Assembly (NCBI GenBank): GCA_964420325.1
Contig: CAYQSU010000011.1
Coordinates: 4,680-68,679, forward strand
Direction: 5' to 3'
DNA length: 64,000 bases
DNA from: CAYQSU01 sp964420325
Lineage (GTDB): Bacteria > Pseudomonadota > Alphaproteobacteria > Rhodospirillales > Defluviicoccaceae
Part shown: positions 27,877-36,358 of the stretch, piece by piece
Position numbering within the stretch: position 1 is the stretch's first letter
Layout: each line of letters opens with the position of its first letter
Notes under the pieces: generated by a model
Seen by the model: the letters and a program-made list of their open reading frames with translations, nothing else
The model's database searches: none
Told to the model about the DNA's origin: nothing
Translations under genes and position numbers: made by a program

Positions 27877-28885
27877 CGCCACGGCCGTCGACCATGAACT
27901 CGGCAACGACGGGGGCGTGGAACGACTCGGGCGAGCCGCGCACCGCGTGCGAGGTGATCAGCTCGTCGCCGAGCGCCTCGTTGTGGATCTCCACGCCCCG
28001 GTACCAGGCCAACAGCGAGCGCGACACCAGGATGTGGTCCAGCATCTGCGGGCGCCCGTGGTGGACCACGGAAAAGCGGCGGGAATCGGCGAGCGTGCGC
28101 TCGACCGGGACCAGCGTGCGCATGGCGAGATGGGGGTTGGCCGCGTCCTCCTCGTCGCCGCGGATGGTCCTCACCGGCGTCTCGTGGCTGTCGGCGTTGA
28201 AATCGCCCAGGACGACGATCAGCGCCTCAGCATCCTCGTCGAACAGGCGGTCGACGAGAAGCCGTGCTTCGAGCGCCTGGCCGGCGCGCTTGACCGCCGC
28301 AAGAAAAAAGCCCTCCGCCCAGCCCGACATCGTCCGCCAGGTGTTGGCGGGCGTCTTCTGGCCGGCGAGATGGGCGGCGCGGGGCGCCCTCAGGTGCACG
28401 TTGAGCACATTGAGGAGGCGTCCGCTGGGAAGGCGGAGCCTCGCGTGCAACAGCGGCCGATCCCACTCCACGACCAGACCGTCGCCGCTGGGTGCGGACA
28501 CCGTCGCCGGCCGGTAGAGCGGCGCCGCCACCAGGTCGTGGTGGATCTGCTGATGCCCGGCAGCCGGGAACCGGCTGAGGATGACGAGGTTGTGCTTGTC
28601 GCGGACGGTGCCCTTGCTGCGGCTCAATGTGGTCGCCCGCTGATAGCTCTCGTAGGGCGTTCCCGCCAGCAAGGCCTCCAGCGCCAGCAGCTCCAGCGTC
28701 TTCCTGCCCGGCGGGCGCTGGCCGTCGACCTCCTGGAGGCACAGGACGTCGGCGCGAAGCCTCAGAATCTGGGGCTTGAGCAGCCGGATGCGCTCGTCGA
28801 GCGTCGCCCCGTGAGCGGCTGATTCGCCGAGGTTCTCGACATTGAAGGTGGCGATGCGGAGCGGCGCTTCGGAGAGATCCGCCAT
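27863..28885 (-). CDS. Endonuclease/exonuclease/phosphatase (EEP) family protein
   Basis: A 340-residue EEP-superfamily hydrolase. The metal-binding Asn and Glu segments are FNVENLGE and CLQEVDGQRP, and the catalytic core VVLGDFNADS, LDHILVS and the final THAVRGSPESFHAPVVAEF are all present. Substrate could be nucleic acid, a phospholipid or a phosphoester; no signal peptide is seen. ATG at 28885. It overlaps the ADP-ribosylglycohydrolase gene by 14 bases and follows tlpA by 16, suggesting one transcript tlpA-EEP-ADP-ribosylglycohydrolase-lipoprotein. Confidence 0.88.
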   Translation of the reverse strand: MADLSEAPLRIATFNVENLGESAAHGATLDERIRLLKPQILRLRADVLCLQEVDGQRPPGRKTLELLALEALLAGTPYESYQRATTLSRSKGTVRDKHNLVILSRFPAAGHQQIHHDLVAAPLYRPATVSAPSGDGLVVEWDRPLLHARLRLPSGRLLNVLNVHLRAPRAAHLAGQKTPANTWRTMSGWAEGFFLAAVKRAGQALEARLLVDRLFDEDAEALIVVLGDFNADSHETPVRTIRGDEEDAANPHLAMRTLVPVERTLADSRRFSVVHHGRPQMLDHILVSRSLLAWYRGVEIHNEALGDELITSHAVRGSPESFHAPVVAEFMVDGRGDAAL

Positions 28886-28901
28886 GGCGGCGACCGCTCT
28901 C

Positions 28902-29468
28902 CTAGGCCCGCGGGCTAAGGCAGGCGCGCAGGAACGCGACCGTTTCCGGCGCATCCCACTCCGCGGGACCGACGACCCGTCCGACTTCCCGGCCCTCGGC
29001 GTCGTAGAGGACCGTCGTCGGCAGCCCCCGCGTCCCCAGGCTGCGCACCAACTGGCCACGCTTGTCGATCAGCACCGCAAGGGTCTCGATGCCGTGCTTG
29101 GCGTAGAACGGCTTCACCGCCTTCACCCCCTGGAAGTCCTCGGACAGGGCGAGCACGTCGATGCCGCCGTCCGCAAGCAGGGCGCTGAGACGGTCGAGAG
29201 CCGGCATCTCCTCGACGCACGGCGCACACCAGGTGGCCCAGAAGTTGAGGACGACGCCGCGGCCCCGATGGTCCGAGAGTCGGCGCTCGCGCTCGCCATC
29301 CTCGAAGAACGGCTCGGCAGACGCGGCTGCTCCCGCGTTCCCGGTATCGAAGGCGCCCATGCTCGCGGGCGCAGTGCCGCATGCCTCCACCTCGGCGCTT
29401 GCGTGCGGGGAGAAGATGGCGACAATCAGGAGCGACCGGGTGAGAGCGGCGAACACGCGACCCATCAT
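28902..29468 (-). CDS. TlpA-like periplasmic thioredoxin
   Basis: A 188-residue thiol-disulfide protein with a signal peptide ([15 protein letters not shown]) and a thioredoxin fold. The active site is WATWCAPC (C81, C84) with the cis-Pro loop [15 protein letters not shown]. It would reduce or maintain periplasmic thiols, e.g. for cytochrome maturation. Start ATG at 29468, 32 bases from the divergent argH start, so both promoters are compressed into or overlap the coding ends. Confidence 0.9.
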   Translation of the reverse strand: MMGRVFAALTRSLLIVAIFSPHASAEVEACGTAPASMGAFDTGNAGAAASAEPFFEDGERERRLSDHRGRGVVLNFWATWCAPCVEEMPALDRLSALLADGGIDVLALSEDFQGVKAVKPFYAKHGIETLAVLIDKRGQLVRSLGTRGLPTTVLYDAEGREVGRVVGPAEWDAPETVAFLRACLSPRA

Positions 29469-29500
29469 TGCGTCGTCCTTTATTGCTCGACGAGGCGCCA

Positions 29501-30913
29501 GTGTCCGACGACCCCTCCGAAAGGCCCCAGACCAGCACGATCTGGGGCGGCCGCTTCGCCGCCGGACCGTCGGCGATCATGGAGGCGATCAACGTCTCCA
29601 TCGGTTTCGACCGGCGACTCTACGCCCAGGACATCGCCGGCTCGAAGGCCCACTGCACCATGCTGGTCCGCCGGGGCATCATACCGAAAGCAGACGGCGA
29701 TGCCATCCTCGGTGGCCTCGACACTGTGCTGCGCGAGATCGAGGAAGGGCGGTTTCCGTTCTCCCGCGCACTCGAGGACATCCACATGAACATCGAGGCT
29801 CGCCTCGCCGAGCTGATCGGCGAGGCCGCCGGGCGCCTGCATACGGCGCGCTCCCGCAACGACCAGGTCGCGACCGACCTGAAGCTCTGGGTGCGCGATG
29901 CAATCGACGGCCTCGACGCCGGACTCAAAGACCTGCAGCGGGTGCTCATCGACCGGGCGGAGGCCCACGCCGACTGCATCATGCCGGGCTTCACTCACCT
30001 GCAGGCGGCCCAGCCGGTCACGCTCGGCCACCACCTTCTCGCCTACGTCGAGATGTTCGGACGCGACCGCGGACGGCTGCGGGATGCACGGCGGCGGCTG
30101 AACGAGTGCCCTCTGGGCGCGGCAGCGCTCGCCGGCACCTCGTTCCCCATCGACCGGCGCATGACCGCTGCGTTGCTCGGCTTCGATCGGCCGGCCGCCA
30201 ATTCCCTCGACGCCGTCTCCGACCGCGACTTCGTGATCGAATACCTGGCCGCGGCTGCCATCCTCGCCGTCCACCTCTCCCGCCTCGCCGAGGAGATCGT
30301 GCTGTGGTGCTCGGACGCCTTCGGCTTCCTCAGGCTTCCGGATGCGTTCGCCACCGGCAGCTCGATCATGCCGCAGAAGCGCAACCCGGACGGGGCCGAA
30401 CTGGTGCGCGCCAAGAGCGGCCGCGTCATCGGCGCGCTGATCGGCCTGCTCGCCGTGGTCAAGGCCCTGCCGCTCGCCTACGCAAAGGACCTGCAGGAAG
30501 ACAAGGAGCCGGTGTTCGACGCAACCGACACCCTGATGCTGGGGCTTGCCGCCATGGCGGGCATGATCGAGGGAGCCGCGTTCGCTGCCGATCGCATGCG
30601 CGCCGCCGCCGCCCGCGGCTTCGCCACCGCCACCGACCTCGCCGACTGGCTGGTCCGGGTGCGGGGCCTGCCGTTCCGCAAGGCCCACCATGTCGTCGGC
30701 GCTCTGGTCAGGAAGGCCGAGGAGCGGGACTTGGAGCTGGCTGCTCTTCCCATCGAACTCCTGCGCGAGGTGGAGCCGTCCCTGGACGCCGAGGCGCGCG
30801 ACGTCCTCGGCCTCGATCATTCGGTGGGCAGCCGGTCCAGCGAGGGCGGAACCGCACCTGAGCGGGTTCGCGCCGCCTGTGCGGATGCGCGCGTGCGGTT
30901 CCTCGCCGACTGA
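29501..30913 (+). CDS. argH: Argininosuccinate lyase
   Basis: Cleaves argininosuccinate to arginine and fumarate, the last step of arginine synthesis. 470 residues, the normal length. Signatures: [11 protein letters not shown] at the N-terminus, [19 protein letters not shown]-type [16 protein letters not shown], and the fumarase/aspartase signature [16 protein letters not shown] with the catalytic Ser. The GTG at 29501 is preceded by GAGG at 29492-29495 and is preferred over the TTG at 29468. A small secreted protein gene follows 14 bases after the stop. Confidence 0.96.
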   Translation: MSDDPSERPQTSTIWGGRFAAGPSAIMEAINVSIGFDRRLYAQDIAGSKAHCTMLVRRGIIPKADGDAILGGLDTVLREIEEGRFPFSRALEDIHMNIEARLAELIGEAAGRLHTARSRNDQVATDLKLWVRDAIDGLDAGLKDLQRVLIDRAEAHADCIMPGFTHLQAAQPVTLGHHLLAYVEMFGRDRGRLRDARRRLNECPLGAAALAGTSFPIDRRMTAALLGFDRPAANSLDAVSDRDFVIEYLAAAAILAVHLSRLAEEIVLWCSDAFGFLRLPDAFATGSSIMPQKRNPDGAELVRAKSGRVIGALIGLLAVVKALPLAYAKDLQEDKEPVFDATDTLMLGLAAMAGMIEGAAFAADRMRAAAARGFATATDLADWLVRVRGLPFRKAHHVVGALVRKAEERDLELAALPIELLREVEPSLDAEARDVLGLDHSVGSRSSEGGTAPERVRAACADARVRFLAD

Positions 30914-30927
30914 ACGGAGGTGCGGAC

Positions 30928-31398
30928 TTGCGAACGTGTTCGAAAGCGACCTCGGTGGCGCTGCTGGTCGGTGCGCTTGCGGCCGTGTCGGCGCACGCCG
31001 ACGAACCGTCCTGTCCGCCGGTCTACGCGGAGGTGCTGTGCCGGTCGGGAGCGTTCCGGCCCGAGCATCGCCGGGGTGGCGGAGACGATGCCGTCGCCCT
31101 GCCGCTGGCGCCTGGCGACTTTTCCAACCCCTGGGATGCGCCGGCCAAGCCTTTGCCGTCGCGCCAGCGGCCCGTCCCGGAGCCGATGCTGCCGCTGCCG
31201 GCGGCCGGCGTTCTCGATCCGCGCTCGGCGGACTGCCTCCTCGATCCCGAGTGCCGTCTGTGGACGCTGACCGGCGAGCATCGCGCCAGCTTCGTCGAGC
31301 ACTGCCGGGCCGGCAACCGCCTCGCCTGCCGCCGCCTCGAGGCCGACCGCGAGCTGATCCTCGATCGCCTGGGCGTGCCCTCGCCACCGGTGCGCTGA
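30928..31398 (+). CDS. Small secreted cysteine-containing protein of unknown function
   Basis: A 156-residue product with a signal peptide (SVALLVGALAAVSAHA), then a Pro-rich linker (PLAPGDFSNPWDAPAKPLP) and a C-terminal domain with five cysteines (CLLDPEC, HC, LAC). I do not recognise the family. The TTG at 30928 is supported by GGAGG seven bases upstream and 14 bases after the argH stop. Alternative frames here lack a signal peptide. It may be exported and disulfide-bonded. Function unknown. Confidence 0.65.
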   Translation: MRTCSKATSVALLVGALAAVSAHADEPSCPPVYAEVLCRSGAFRPEHRRGGGDDAVALPLAPGDFSNPWDAPAKPLPSRQRPVPEPMLPLPAAGVLDPRSADCLLDPECRLWTLTGEHRASFVEHCRAGNRLACRRLEADRELILDRLGVPSPPVR

Positions 31399-31425
31399 GG
31401 GCGGAAGCGCCGCGGAGCAGAGGAC

Positions 31426-32322
31426 ATGGAGCTTCGGCTGCTGAGTGAGGAGGAGGTCCGCAGCGTCCTCCGCTACGACGACTTGATACCCGCGATCGAG
31501 GCCGCTCTCGTCGACCTCTCGGCGGGCCGCGTCCTGCAGCCGGTGCGTCAGATCCTGCCGGTCGCCGCTCACGATGGCCTGATGGCGGTGATGCCGGCGG
31601 TGGCCGAGGCGGCGATCGGGATGAAGCTCGTCGCCTTCTATCCCGGCAACGCCGACAAGGGGCTCCACACCCATCACGCCGTCATCGTCCTCCTGCGGCC
31701 GGAAACCGGTGAGTCGCTCGCCGTTATCGACGGCCGGTTGATCACGGAGATGCGCACCGCCGCCGCGTCGGCCGTGGCCACCCGCATGCTGGCTCCGGAC
31801 GGCGCAAGCGTGCTCGCCATTCTCGGCTCGGGCGTGCAGGCGCGAAGCCACGTCGACGCCCTGTCCCGGGTGATGCGGATCGAGGAGATCCGCGTCTGGA
31901 GCCGGACGCCTGAGCACGCCAGGAGATTCGCCGCCGCCGTCGGCGGCCGGGCGATGTCGGCCGAAGAAGCCGTGCGCGACGCCGATGTCGTGGTCACCGC
32001 CACCTCGGCGACGGAGCCGGTGCTCAAGGGCGCCTGGCTCAGGCCCGGCGCGCACGTCAATGCCGTCGGCTTCCGTGGACCCTCGGCGCGGGAGCTCGAT
32101 GACGAGGCGATGCGGGCCGTCATCGTGGTCGATTCCCGGGAGGCGGCGCTCAAGGAGTCCGGCGATGTCCTGCTGTCGGGTGCCGCGATCCATGCCGAGC
32201 TCGGCGAGGTGCTCGCCGGCACCCGCACCGTGGACCGCGCCGAGACCACGGTGTTCGAATCCGTCGGTATCGCCGTCGAGGACCTCGCCGCTGCCCGCCT
32301 CGTCCTCTCGCGGCTCGGCTGA
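31426..32322 (+). CDS. Ornithine cyclodeaminase / mu-crystallin family protein
   Basis: A 298-residue NAD(P)-dependent enzyme of the ornithine cyclodeaminase/mu-crystallin family: N-terminal segment RLLSEEEVRSVLRYDDLI, substrate segment MKLVAFYPGNADKG, LITEMRTAAASAVAT, and Rossmann loop AILGSGVQARSH. Members include ornithine cyclodeaminases, ketimine reductases and opine-type dehydrogenases. The family does not tell which; proximity to argH is suggestive but not proof. Start ATG at 31426 with a purine-rich stretch upstream. Confidence 0.85.
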   Translation: MELRLLSEEEVRSVLRYDDLIPAIEAALVDLSAGRVLQPVRQILPVAAHDGLMAVMPAVAEAAIGMKLVAFYPGNADKGLHTHHAVIVLLRPETGESLAVIDGRLITEMRTAAASAVATRMLAPDGASVLAILGSGVQARSHVDALSRVMRIEEIRVWSRTPEHARRFAAAVGGRAMSAEEAVRDADVVVTATSATEPVLKGAWLRPGAHVNAVGFRGPSARELDDEAMRAVIVVDSREAALKESGDVLLSGAAIHAELGEVLAGTRTVDRAETTVFESVGIAVEDLAAARLVLSRLG

Positions 32323-32354
32323 GGCGCCGGGCGGGCCGCCGCTTCGGCGGCCGG

Positions 32355-32534
32355 CTACACGGCGAGATCGAGGACGCGGCCTTCGGAACTGCTGCCCTTG
32401 GCCGCCGCGGCAATCATCTTGACGATCGCCTGATCCGCCGCCTGCTGCTGCTTGACCATGGCGACCGCCATCATCTGCGCCGCGAGCGCCTGCTTGGCCG
32501 CCATCGCCGCCGCTGCCGTCGCCGTCATGTCCAT
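32355..32534 (-). CDS. Small YjfB-like putative motility protein, 59 residues
   Basis: A 180-base gene running leftward, product of 59 residues: Ala-, Met- and Gln-rich N-terminal helix (QALAAQMMAVAMVKQQQAAD) and a C-terminal GRVLDLAV. The layout, a short amphipathic helix followed by a conserved G-x-x-LD-hydrophobic tail, resembles the YjfB-like putative motility family (PF14070-type). GGGAG lies about six bases before the ATG at 32534. It is convergent with the ornithine cyclodeaminase gene, and no flagellar gene is in the window. Assigned from pattern only; a profile search is decisive. Confidence 0.55.
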   Translation of the reverse strand: MDMTATAAAAMAAKQALAAQMMAVAMVKQQQAADQAIVKMIAAAAKGSSSEGRVLDLAV

Positions 32535-32709
32535 CGCGTGTCTCCCGTTGGCCGAACGGCGCGCCCGCCCGCGGAGGGAAGGCGTCAGCGGACGCGCGTG
32601 CGGCCGATTCTCTCGCGTCAGGCGTTAACGCCGTCTGAACGCAGGCGAGAAACGCGCGGCTGCCTCTCCGGGGCGATAACAATAATGAACGCAATGACCC
32701 ATCTGGAGG

Positions 32710-32739
32710 TTGTTCCCCGGCCTCAAAGCACGGTATGAT
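32710..32739 (+). promoter_or_regulatory. Putative sigma70 promoter of thyX
   Basis: TTGTTC and TATGAT hexamers separated by 18 bases, five of six matches to TATAAT. It points toward thyX and predicts a start near 32746, giving a leader that contains both large hairpins. Not tested experimentally; judged on sequence alone. Confidence 0.5.
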
Positions 32740-32755
32740 TGTGGCGAGTGAAAGG

Positions 32756-32783
32756 CCGGAGTGCCCCCAAACGCACCGTCCGG
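32756..32783 (+). ncRNA. Hairpin 1 of the thyX leader
   Basis: Stem CCGGA-GTGC paired with GCAC-CG-TCCGG, nine pairs with a two-base bulge (CG) on the 3' side and an eight-base loop. It directly follows the predicted promoter start and precedes a larger hairpin by 12 bases. No T-run follows. Reported as a structured leader element; not assigned to any known riboswitch class. Confidence 0.5.
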
Positions 32784-32795
32784 TACATCTCGACC

Positions 32796-32852
32796 GAGGC
32801 CCTTCCGCCGGCAAGGTTGCCCCCCCTCCCTTGCCTCCGGCGGGAGGGCCTC
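32796..32852 (+). ncRNA. Hairpin 2 of the thyX leader, 21 base pairs
   Basis: Outer stem GAGGCCCTTCCGCC (32796-32809) pairs over 14 positions with GGCGGGAGGGCCTC (32839-32852), with one G-T wobble. Inner stem GGCAAGG (32810-32816) pairs with CCTTGCC (32829-32835). A three-base bulge TCC separates the two stems on the 3' side, and the loop has 12 bases. Such a long near-perfect stem is very unlikely by chance, even at high GC. It may be an attenuator, a folded leader for regulation of thyX, or a mobile palindromic repeat; no known class is matched. Confidence 0.6.
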
Positions 32853-32989
32853 ATCCGTTCCGCACGGCTCTTGCGCCCCACGCCGCGCCGCCATGCTCTC
32901 GGCCGCAACCGAACGCGCCGGAGAGGAGCCACGCTTGCGAAAGGCGCGCCACGGGATAAAGTGCCGCGAGCAGAGGGGAGCCCGCCTTC

Positions 32990-33928
32990 ATGGACCTGAC
33001 GCCGGAGCAGCGCGCCGAGATCGACGCCCAACGCAGCCAACGCGCCGAGACGCGCCGCGCCACGGTGCCGGCGCTCGAGGAGGTCCTCTACGAGCCGTTT
33101 CCGGTCCTCGACCACGGATTCGTCCGGGTCGTCGACTACATGGGTGACGACGGCGCCGTCGTGCAGGCGGCGCGCGTGTCCTACGGACGGGGCACGCGCC
33201 GGGTCAAGGACGATGCCGGGCTGATCAACTACCTGATGCGTCACCGGCACACCACGCCGTTCGAGATGTGCGAGATCAAGTACCACGTGAAGCTGCCGAT
33301 CTTCGTCGCTCGACAGTGGATCCGCCATCGCACCGCCAACGTGAACGAGGTTTCAGCCCGCTATTCGATTCTCGACAAGGAGTACTACGTTCCATCGCCG
33401 GAGCACTTGGCGACGCAGTCGACGAGCAATCGCCAAGGCCGCGGCGAGGTGCTGAGGGGGGAAGAGGCGGCGCATGTGCTATCGCTCCTGCAGGCGGACG
33501 CCGAGCGCTGCTACGCCCACTACGAGGAAATGCTGAACGAGGATCGCCTCGGCAACCGTCTCGACGACCGCCGGGACGGTCTCGCCCGCGAACTCGCGCG
33601 GATGAACCTGACGCTCAACACCTACACCCAGTGGTACTGGAAGATCGACCTGCACAATCTTCTCCACTTCCTCGGCCTCCGCGCCGACCCGCATGCGCAG
33701 TACGAGATCCGCGTCTACGCCGAGGCGATGCTGCGCACGCTTGAGCTCTGGGTGCCGCTCGTCCACGCGGCGTTCGTCAGCTATCGGCTTGGCGGCCTCC
33801 ACCTCTCAGGCAGCGCCCTCGAGGCTGTCAGGCGGATGATCGCAGGCGAAACGGTCACCAAGGAGGACAGCGGCCTCGGCGCGCGCGAATGGCGGGAGCT
33901 GACGACGGCGCTCGGGCGCGCCGAATAG
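32990..33928 (+). CDS. thyX: Flavin-dependent thymidylate synthase
   Basis: Methylates dUMP to dTMP with reduced flavin and methylenetetrahydrofolate. 312 residues, a normal length for alphaproteobacterial ThyX. The ThyX motif [11 protein letters not shown] (RHR-x7-S) is intact, with [14 protein letters not shown] and [14 protein letters not shown] before it. It implies thymidylate synthesis without loss of tetrahydrofolate to dihydrofolate; no thyA in this window. ATG at 32990 preceded by AGGGGAG. It sits behind a long structured leader and converges with Mrp/ApbC (25 bases between stops). Confidence 0.97.
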   Translation: MDLTPEQRAEIDAQRSQRAETRRATVPALEEVLYEPFPVLDHGFVRVVDYMGDDGAVVQAARVSYGRGTRRVKDDAGLINYLMRHRHTTPFEMCEIKYHVKLPIFVARQWIRHRTANVNEVSARYSILDKEYYVPSPEHLATQSTSNRQGRGEVLRGEEAAHVLSLLQADAERCYAHYEEMLNEDRLGNRLDDRRDGLARELARMNLTLNTYTQWYWKIDLHNLLHFLGLRADPHAQYEIRVYAEAMLRTLELWVPLVHAAFVSYRLGGLHLSGSALEAVRRMIAGETVTKEDSGLGAREWRELTTALGRAE

Positions 33929-33953
33929 GGCCTCCCCTCGCCGCCTGCGGCCG

Positions 33954-35066
33954 TCACTGGATGACGATGCGCGGCATGGCGGCGGCCCTTTGCACGAGGC
34001 TTTCCTCGACCTTCGACCACACGCGGTCGGCGATCCGCAGGTACGCGCGGGCGTGCTCGCCGTCCGGGTCGTGGACGACGATGGGCGTGCCGCCGTCCGA
34101 CGTCTCGCGGATCGCGACGTCGAGGGGGATGTCGCCGAGAAAGTCCATGCCGAGACGCTCGGCTTCCCGCTTCGCGCCACCGTGACCGAAGATCTCGGTG
34201 CGATGGCCGCAGTTCGGGCAGGTGAAGTAGCTCATGTTCTCGATCAGTCCGAGGACCGGCACGTCCACCTTGCGGAACATGTTGAGCCCCTTGCGGGCAT
34301 CGATCAGGGCGATGTCCTGCGGCGTCGAGACGATGACGGCGCCGGCCAGCGGCACGCGCTGGGCCATGGTCAGCTGGGTATCGCCGGTCCCCGGCGGCAT
34401 GTCGACGACGAGGATGTCGAGCGGGCCCCAGGCGACATCCCGCATCATCTGCTCCAGCGCCGACTGCACCATAGGGCCGCGCCAGACGATCGGCGTCTCC
34501 TCCTCGACCAGGAACGCCATGGACATCGCCCTGATGCCGAACTTGAGCATCGGGTCGAGCTTGACGCCGTCGGACGAGCGCGGCCCGCCGGAGATGCCCA
34601 GCATCCGTCCCATCGACGGCCCGTAGATGTCCGCATCGAGAAGGCCGGTCCGATGGCCGCGGAGGCCTAAGGCGACGGCGAGGTTGACGGCGGTCGTCGA
34701 CTTGCCGACGCCGCCCTTGCCCGAAGCAACGGCCACGATCGCCCTGACCTCCGGCAACAGGTCCATCCGCTGCGGTTGCGGAGCGGCGGCAGGAGCCGGC
34801 CGGCTCGCCGGCGACGGCCGCTCGGCGGTGAGAACCGCCTGCGCCGTCAGCACGCCCGGAAGCTTGTGCACCAGCGCTTCCGCCTGCTTTCGCAACGCCT
34901 CCAGCTTGGCACCGCGCTCCGGGTCGACCTCGAGCATGAAGGCGACGTGTCCGTCCTTGACGCGGAGCCCCTTGACCATGCCGAGGCTGACGATGTCGTC
35001 GCCTCGGTCTGGATCGGCGATGCAGCGCAGTGCGCCCAACACCTGCTCTTCGGTAATCCCTGCCAT
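33954..35066 (-). CDS. apbC: Mrp/ApbC-type iron-sulfur cluster carrier ATPase
   Basis: A 370-residue P-loop ATPase of the Mrp/NBP35 class that carries Fe-S clusters to targets. An N-terminal DUF59/MIP18-like domain (residues 1-90, LRCIADPDRGDDIVSLGMVK) precedes the ATPase domain with deviant Walker A SGKGGVGKST, switch segment DADIYGPSMGRML, and the CxxC cluster motif FTCPNCG. ATG at 35066 preceded by GGGAGAAA. Divergent from hflK across 194 bases. Confidence 0.93.
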   Translation of the reverse strand: MAGITEEQVLGALRCIADPDRGDDIVSLGMVKGLRVKDGHVAFMLEVDPERGAKLEALRKQAEALVHKLPGVLTAQAVLTAERPSPASRPAPAAAPQPQRMDLLPEVRAIVAVASGKGGVGKSTTAVNLAVALGLRGHRTGLLDADIYGPSMGRMLGISGGPRSSDGVKLDPMLKFGIRAMSMAFLVEEETPIVWRGPMVQSALEQMMRDVAWGPLDILVVDMPPGTGDTQLTMAQRVPLAGAVIVSTPQDIALIDARKGLNMFRKVDVPVLGLIENMSYFTCPNCGHRTEIFGHGGAKREAERLGMDFLGDIPLDVAIRETSDGGTPIVVHDPDGEHARAYLRIADRVWSKVEESLVQRAAAMPRIVIQ

Positions 35067-35260
35067 GCCCGGTTTCTCCCTCGATTTTCGGCAGTTACAA
35101 GCTGCCGCTTCCGCGTCGGCTGCGCGCCCGCCACTCTTGGCCAACAAAGCGACTGTCAAAACCTTCAATGGGCCTTATATAGGAGGGCGTCATGGTGCAG
35201 CGCCACGCCCACGGCAGCGCAGGCAATTATTTTTGAGCGTTTGAAGGAGCGACAACCCGC
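35067..35260. promoter_or_regulatory. Divergent apbC / hflK intergenic region
   Basis: Spans 194 bases between the apbC and hflK starts. A TTATATA -10-like box occurs near 35172-35178 in the rightward direction, with a poor -35, and a GGAG Shine-Dalgarno lies before the hflK ATG. No other structure seen. Confidence 0.35.
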
Positions 35261-36358
35261 ATGGCTTGGAATCCCAAAGGCGGCCCATGGGGCGGAGGCG
35301 GAGGAGGAGGCCCTTGGGGCCGCGGACCGTCGGCATCGCCACCGCCCGACGTCGAAGAGATTCTGCGCCGAACCCAGGAGCAGTTCAGGCGAATCCTGCC
35401 CAGCGGTGCCGGCGGGGGGCGCGGCCTCGTGCTGCTCGTGGCCGCCGCCCTTGGCATCTGGCTCGTCACCGGATTCTACCGGGTCCAACCCGGAGAGCTG
35501 GGCCTCGAGCTCCTGTTCGGCCGCTTCGTGAAGCAGACGGCACCGGGCCTCAACTACTGGTTCCCGGGCCCGATCGGCGAGGTCATCAAGACCGACGTCG
35601 AGCGCACCAGCCAGATCACGATTGGTTTTCGCGGCTCGGCGGAGAGCGGCCGCGGAACCGCCGCCCGGGACGTCCCCCAGGAAAGCCTGATGCTGTCGGG
35701 CGACCAGAACATCATCGACGTCGACTTCGTGGTGCAGTGGCGGATCAAGAACGCCGCCGATTTCCGCTTCAACATCCGCGACCCGGAATCGACGGTCAAG
35801 CTCGCCGCCGAGAGCGCCATCCGCGAGATCATGGGGCGCACGCCGCTCGAGGAGGCCCTCACCCTCAAGCGCCAGGAGGTCGATGCCCGCACCAAGGAAC
35901 TCCTGCAGCAGATCCTCGATGACTACGGCTCGGGCGTCCTCATCGCCGAGGTCAAGCAGCTCAAGGTCGATCCGCCGGCCGAGGTGATCGACGCGTTCAA
36001 CGATGTTCAGCGGGCTCGCCAGGACCAGGAGCGATCGATCAACGAGGCTCTCGCCTACCGCAACGACATCGTTCCGAGAGCACGCGGTGAGTCGGACCGG
36101 ATCATCCAGACGGCGACGGGCTACCGGGAGAAGATGGTGCGCGACGCCGAGGGTGAAGCCCAGCGATTTACGGATGTTTACGCGGCCTATGCACTGGGCA
36201 AGGACGTGACGACGCGGCGCCTCTACCTCGAGCGCATGCAGGAGGTGCTGGGGCGCACCGACAAGGTGATCATCGATTCGAAAGCGGCGGGACAGGGCGT
36301 CGTTCCCTATCTGCCGCTGACAGAGCTGCAGAGACGCGTATCGGAGGACAGGAAGTGA
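35261..36358 (+). CDS. hflK: FtsH-modulating membrane protein HflK
   Basis: SPFH/band-7 protein, 365 residues, that with HflC forms a membrane complex around the protease FtsH. A Gly/Pro-rich N-terminus (residues 1-25) is followed by a transmembrane helix (LVLLVAAALGIWLVTGFY near 50-67) and then the prohibitin domain, including DVDFVVQWRIKNAADF. Coiled-coil C-terminus. ATG at 35261 with GGAG upstream. The hflC GTG overlaps its stop by four bases. Confidence 0.95.
   Translation: MAWNPKGGPWGGGGGGGPWGRGPSASPPPDVEEILRRTQEQFRRILPSGAGGGRGLVLLVAAALGIWLVTGFYRVQPGELGLELLFGRFVKQTAPGLNYWFPGPIGEVIKTDVERTSQITIGFRGSAESGRGTAARDVPQESLMLSGDQNIIDVDFVVQWRIKNAADFRFNIRDPESTVKLAAESAIREIMGRTPLEEALTLKRQEVDARTKELLQQILDDYGSGVLIAEVKQLKVDPPAEVIDAFNDVQRARQDQERSINEALAYRNDIVPRARGESDRIIQTATGYREKMVRDAEGEAQRFTDVYAAYALGKDVTTRRLYLERMQEVLGRTDKVIIDSKAAGQGVVPYLPLTELQRRVSEDRK

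Larger units (their letters stand above)
32535..32989. promoter_or_regulatory. Intergenic region and long leader of thyX
   Basis: A 455-base stretch without a convincing gene. From the left it holds: a nested inverted repeat at 32608-32651 whose centre is the perfect palindrome GGCGTTAACGCC (32620-32631 region); a sigma70-like promoter TTGTTC (32710-32715), 18-base spacer, TATGAT (32734-32739); and, in the resulting about 245-base leader of thyX, two successive hairpins at 32756-32783 and 32796-32852, annotated separately. A purine-rich AGGGGAG precedes the thyX ATG. Confidence 0.5.

Noticed and set aside
32538..32738. Rightward 66-codon open frame upstream of thyX
   Set aside because: It covers the palindrome and promoter, is Arg/Pro-rich, and lacks a ribosome site.
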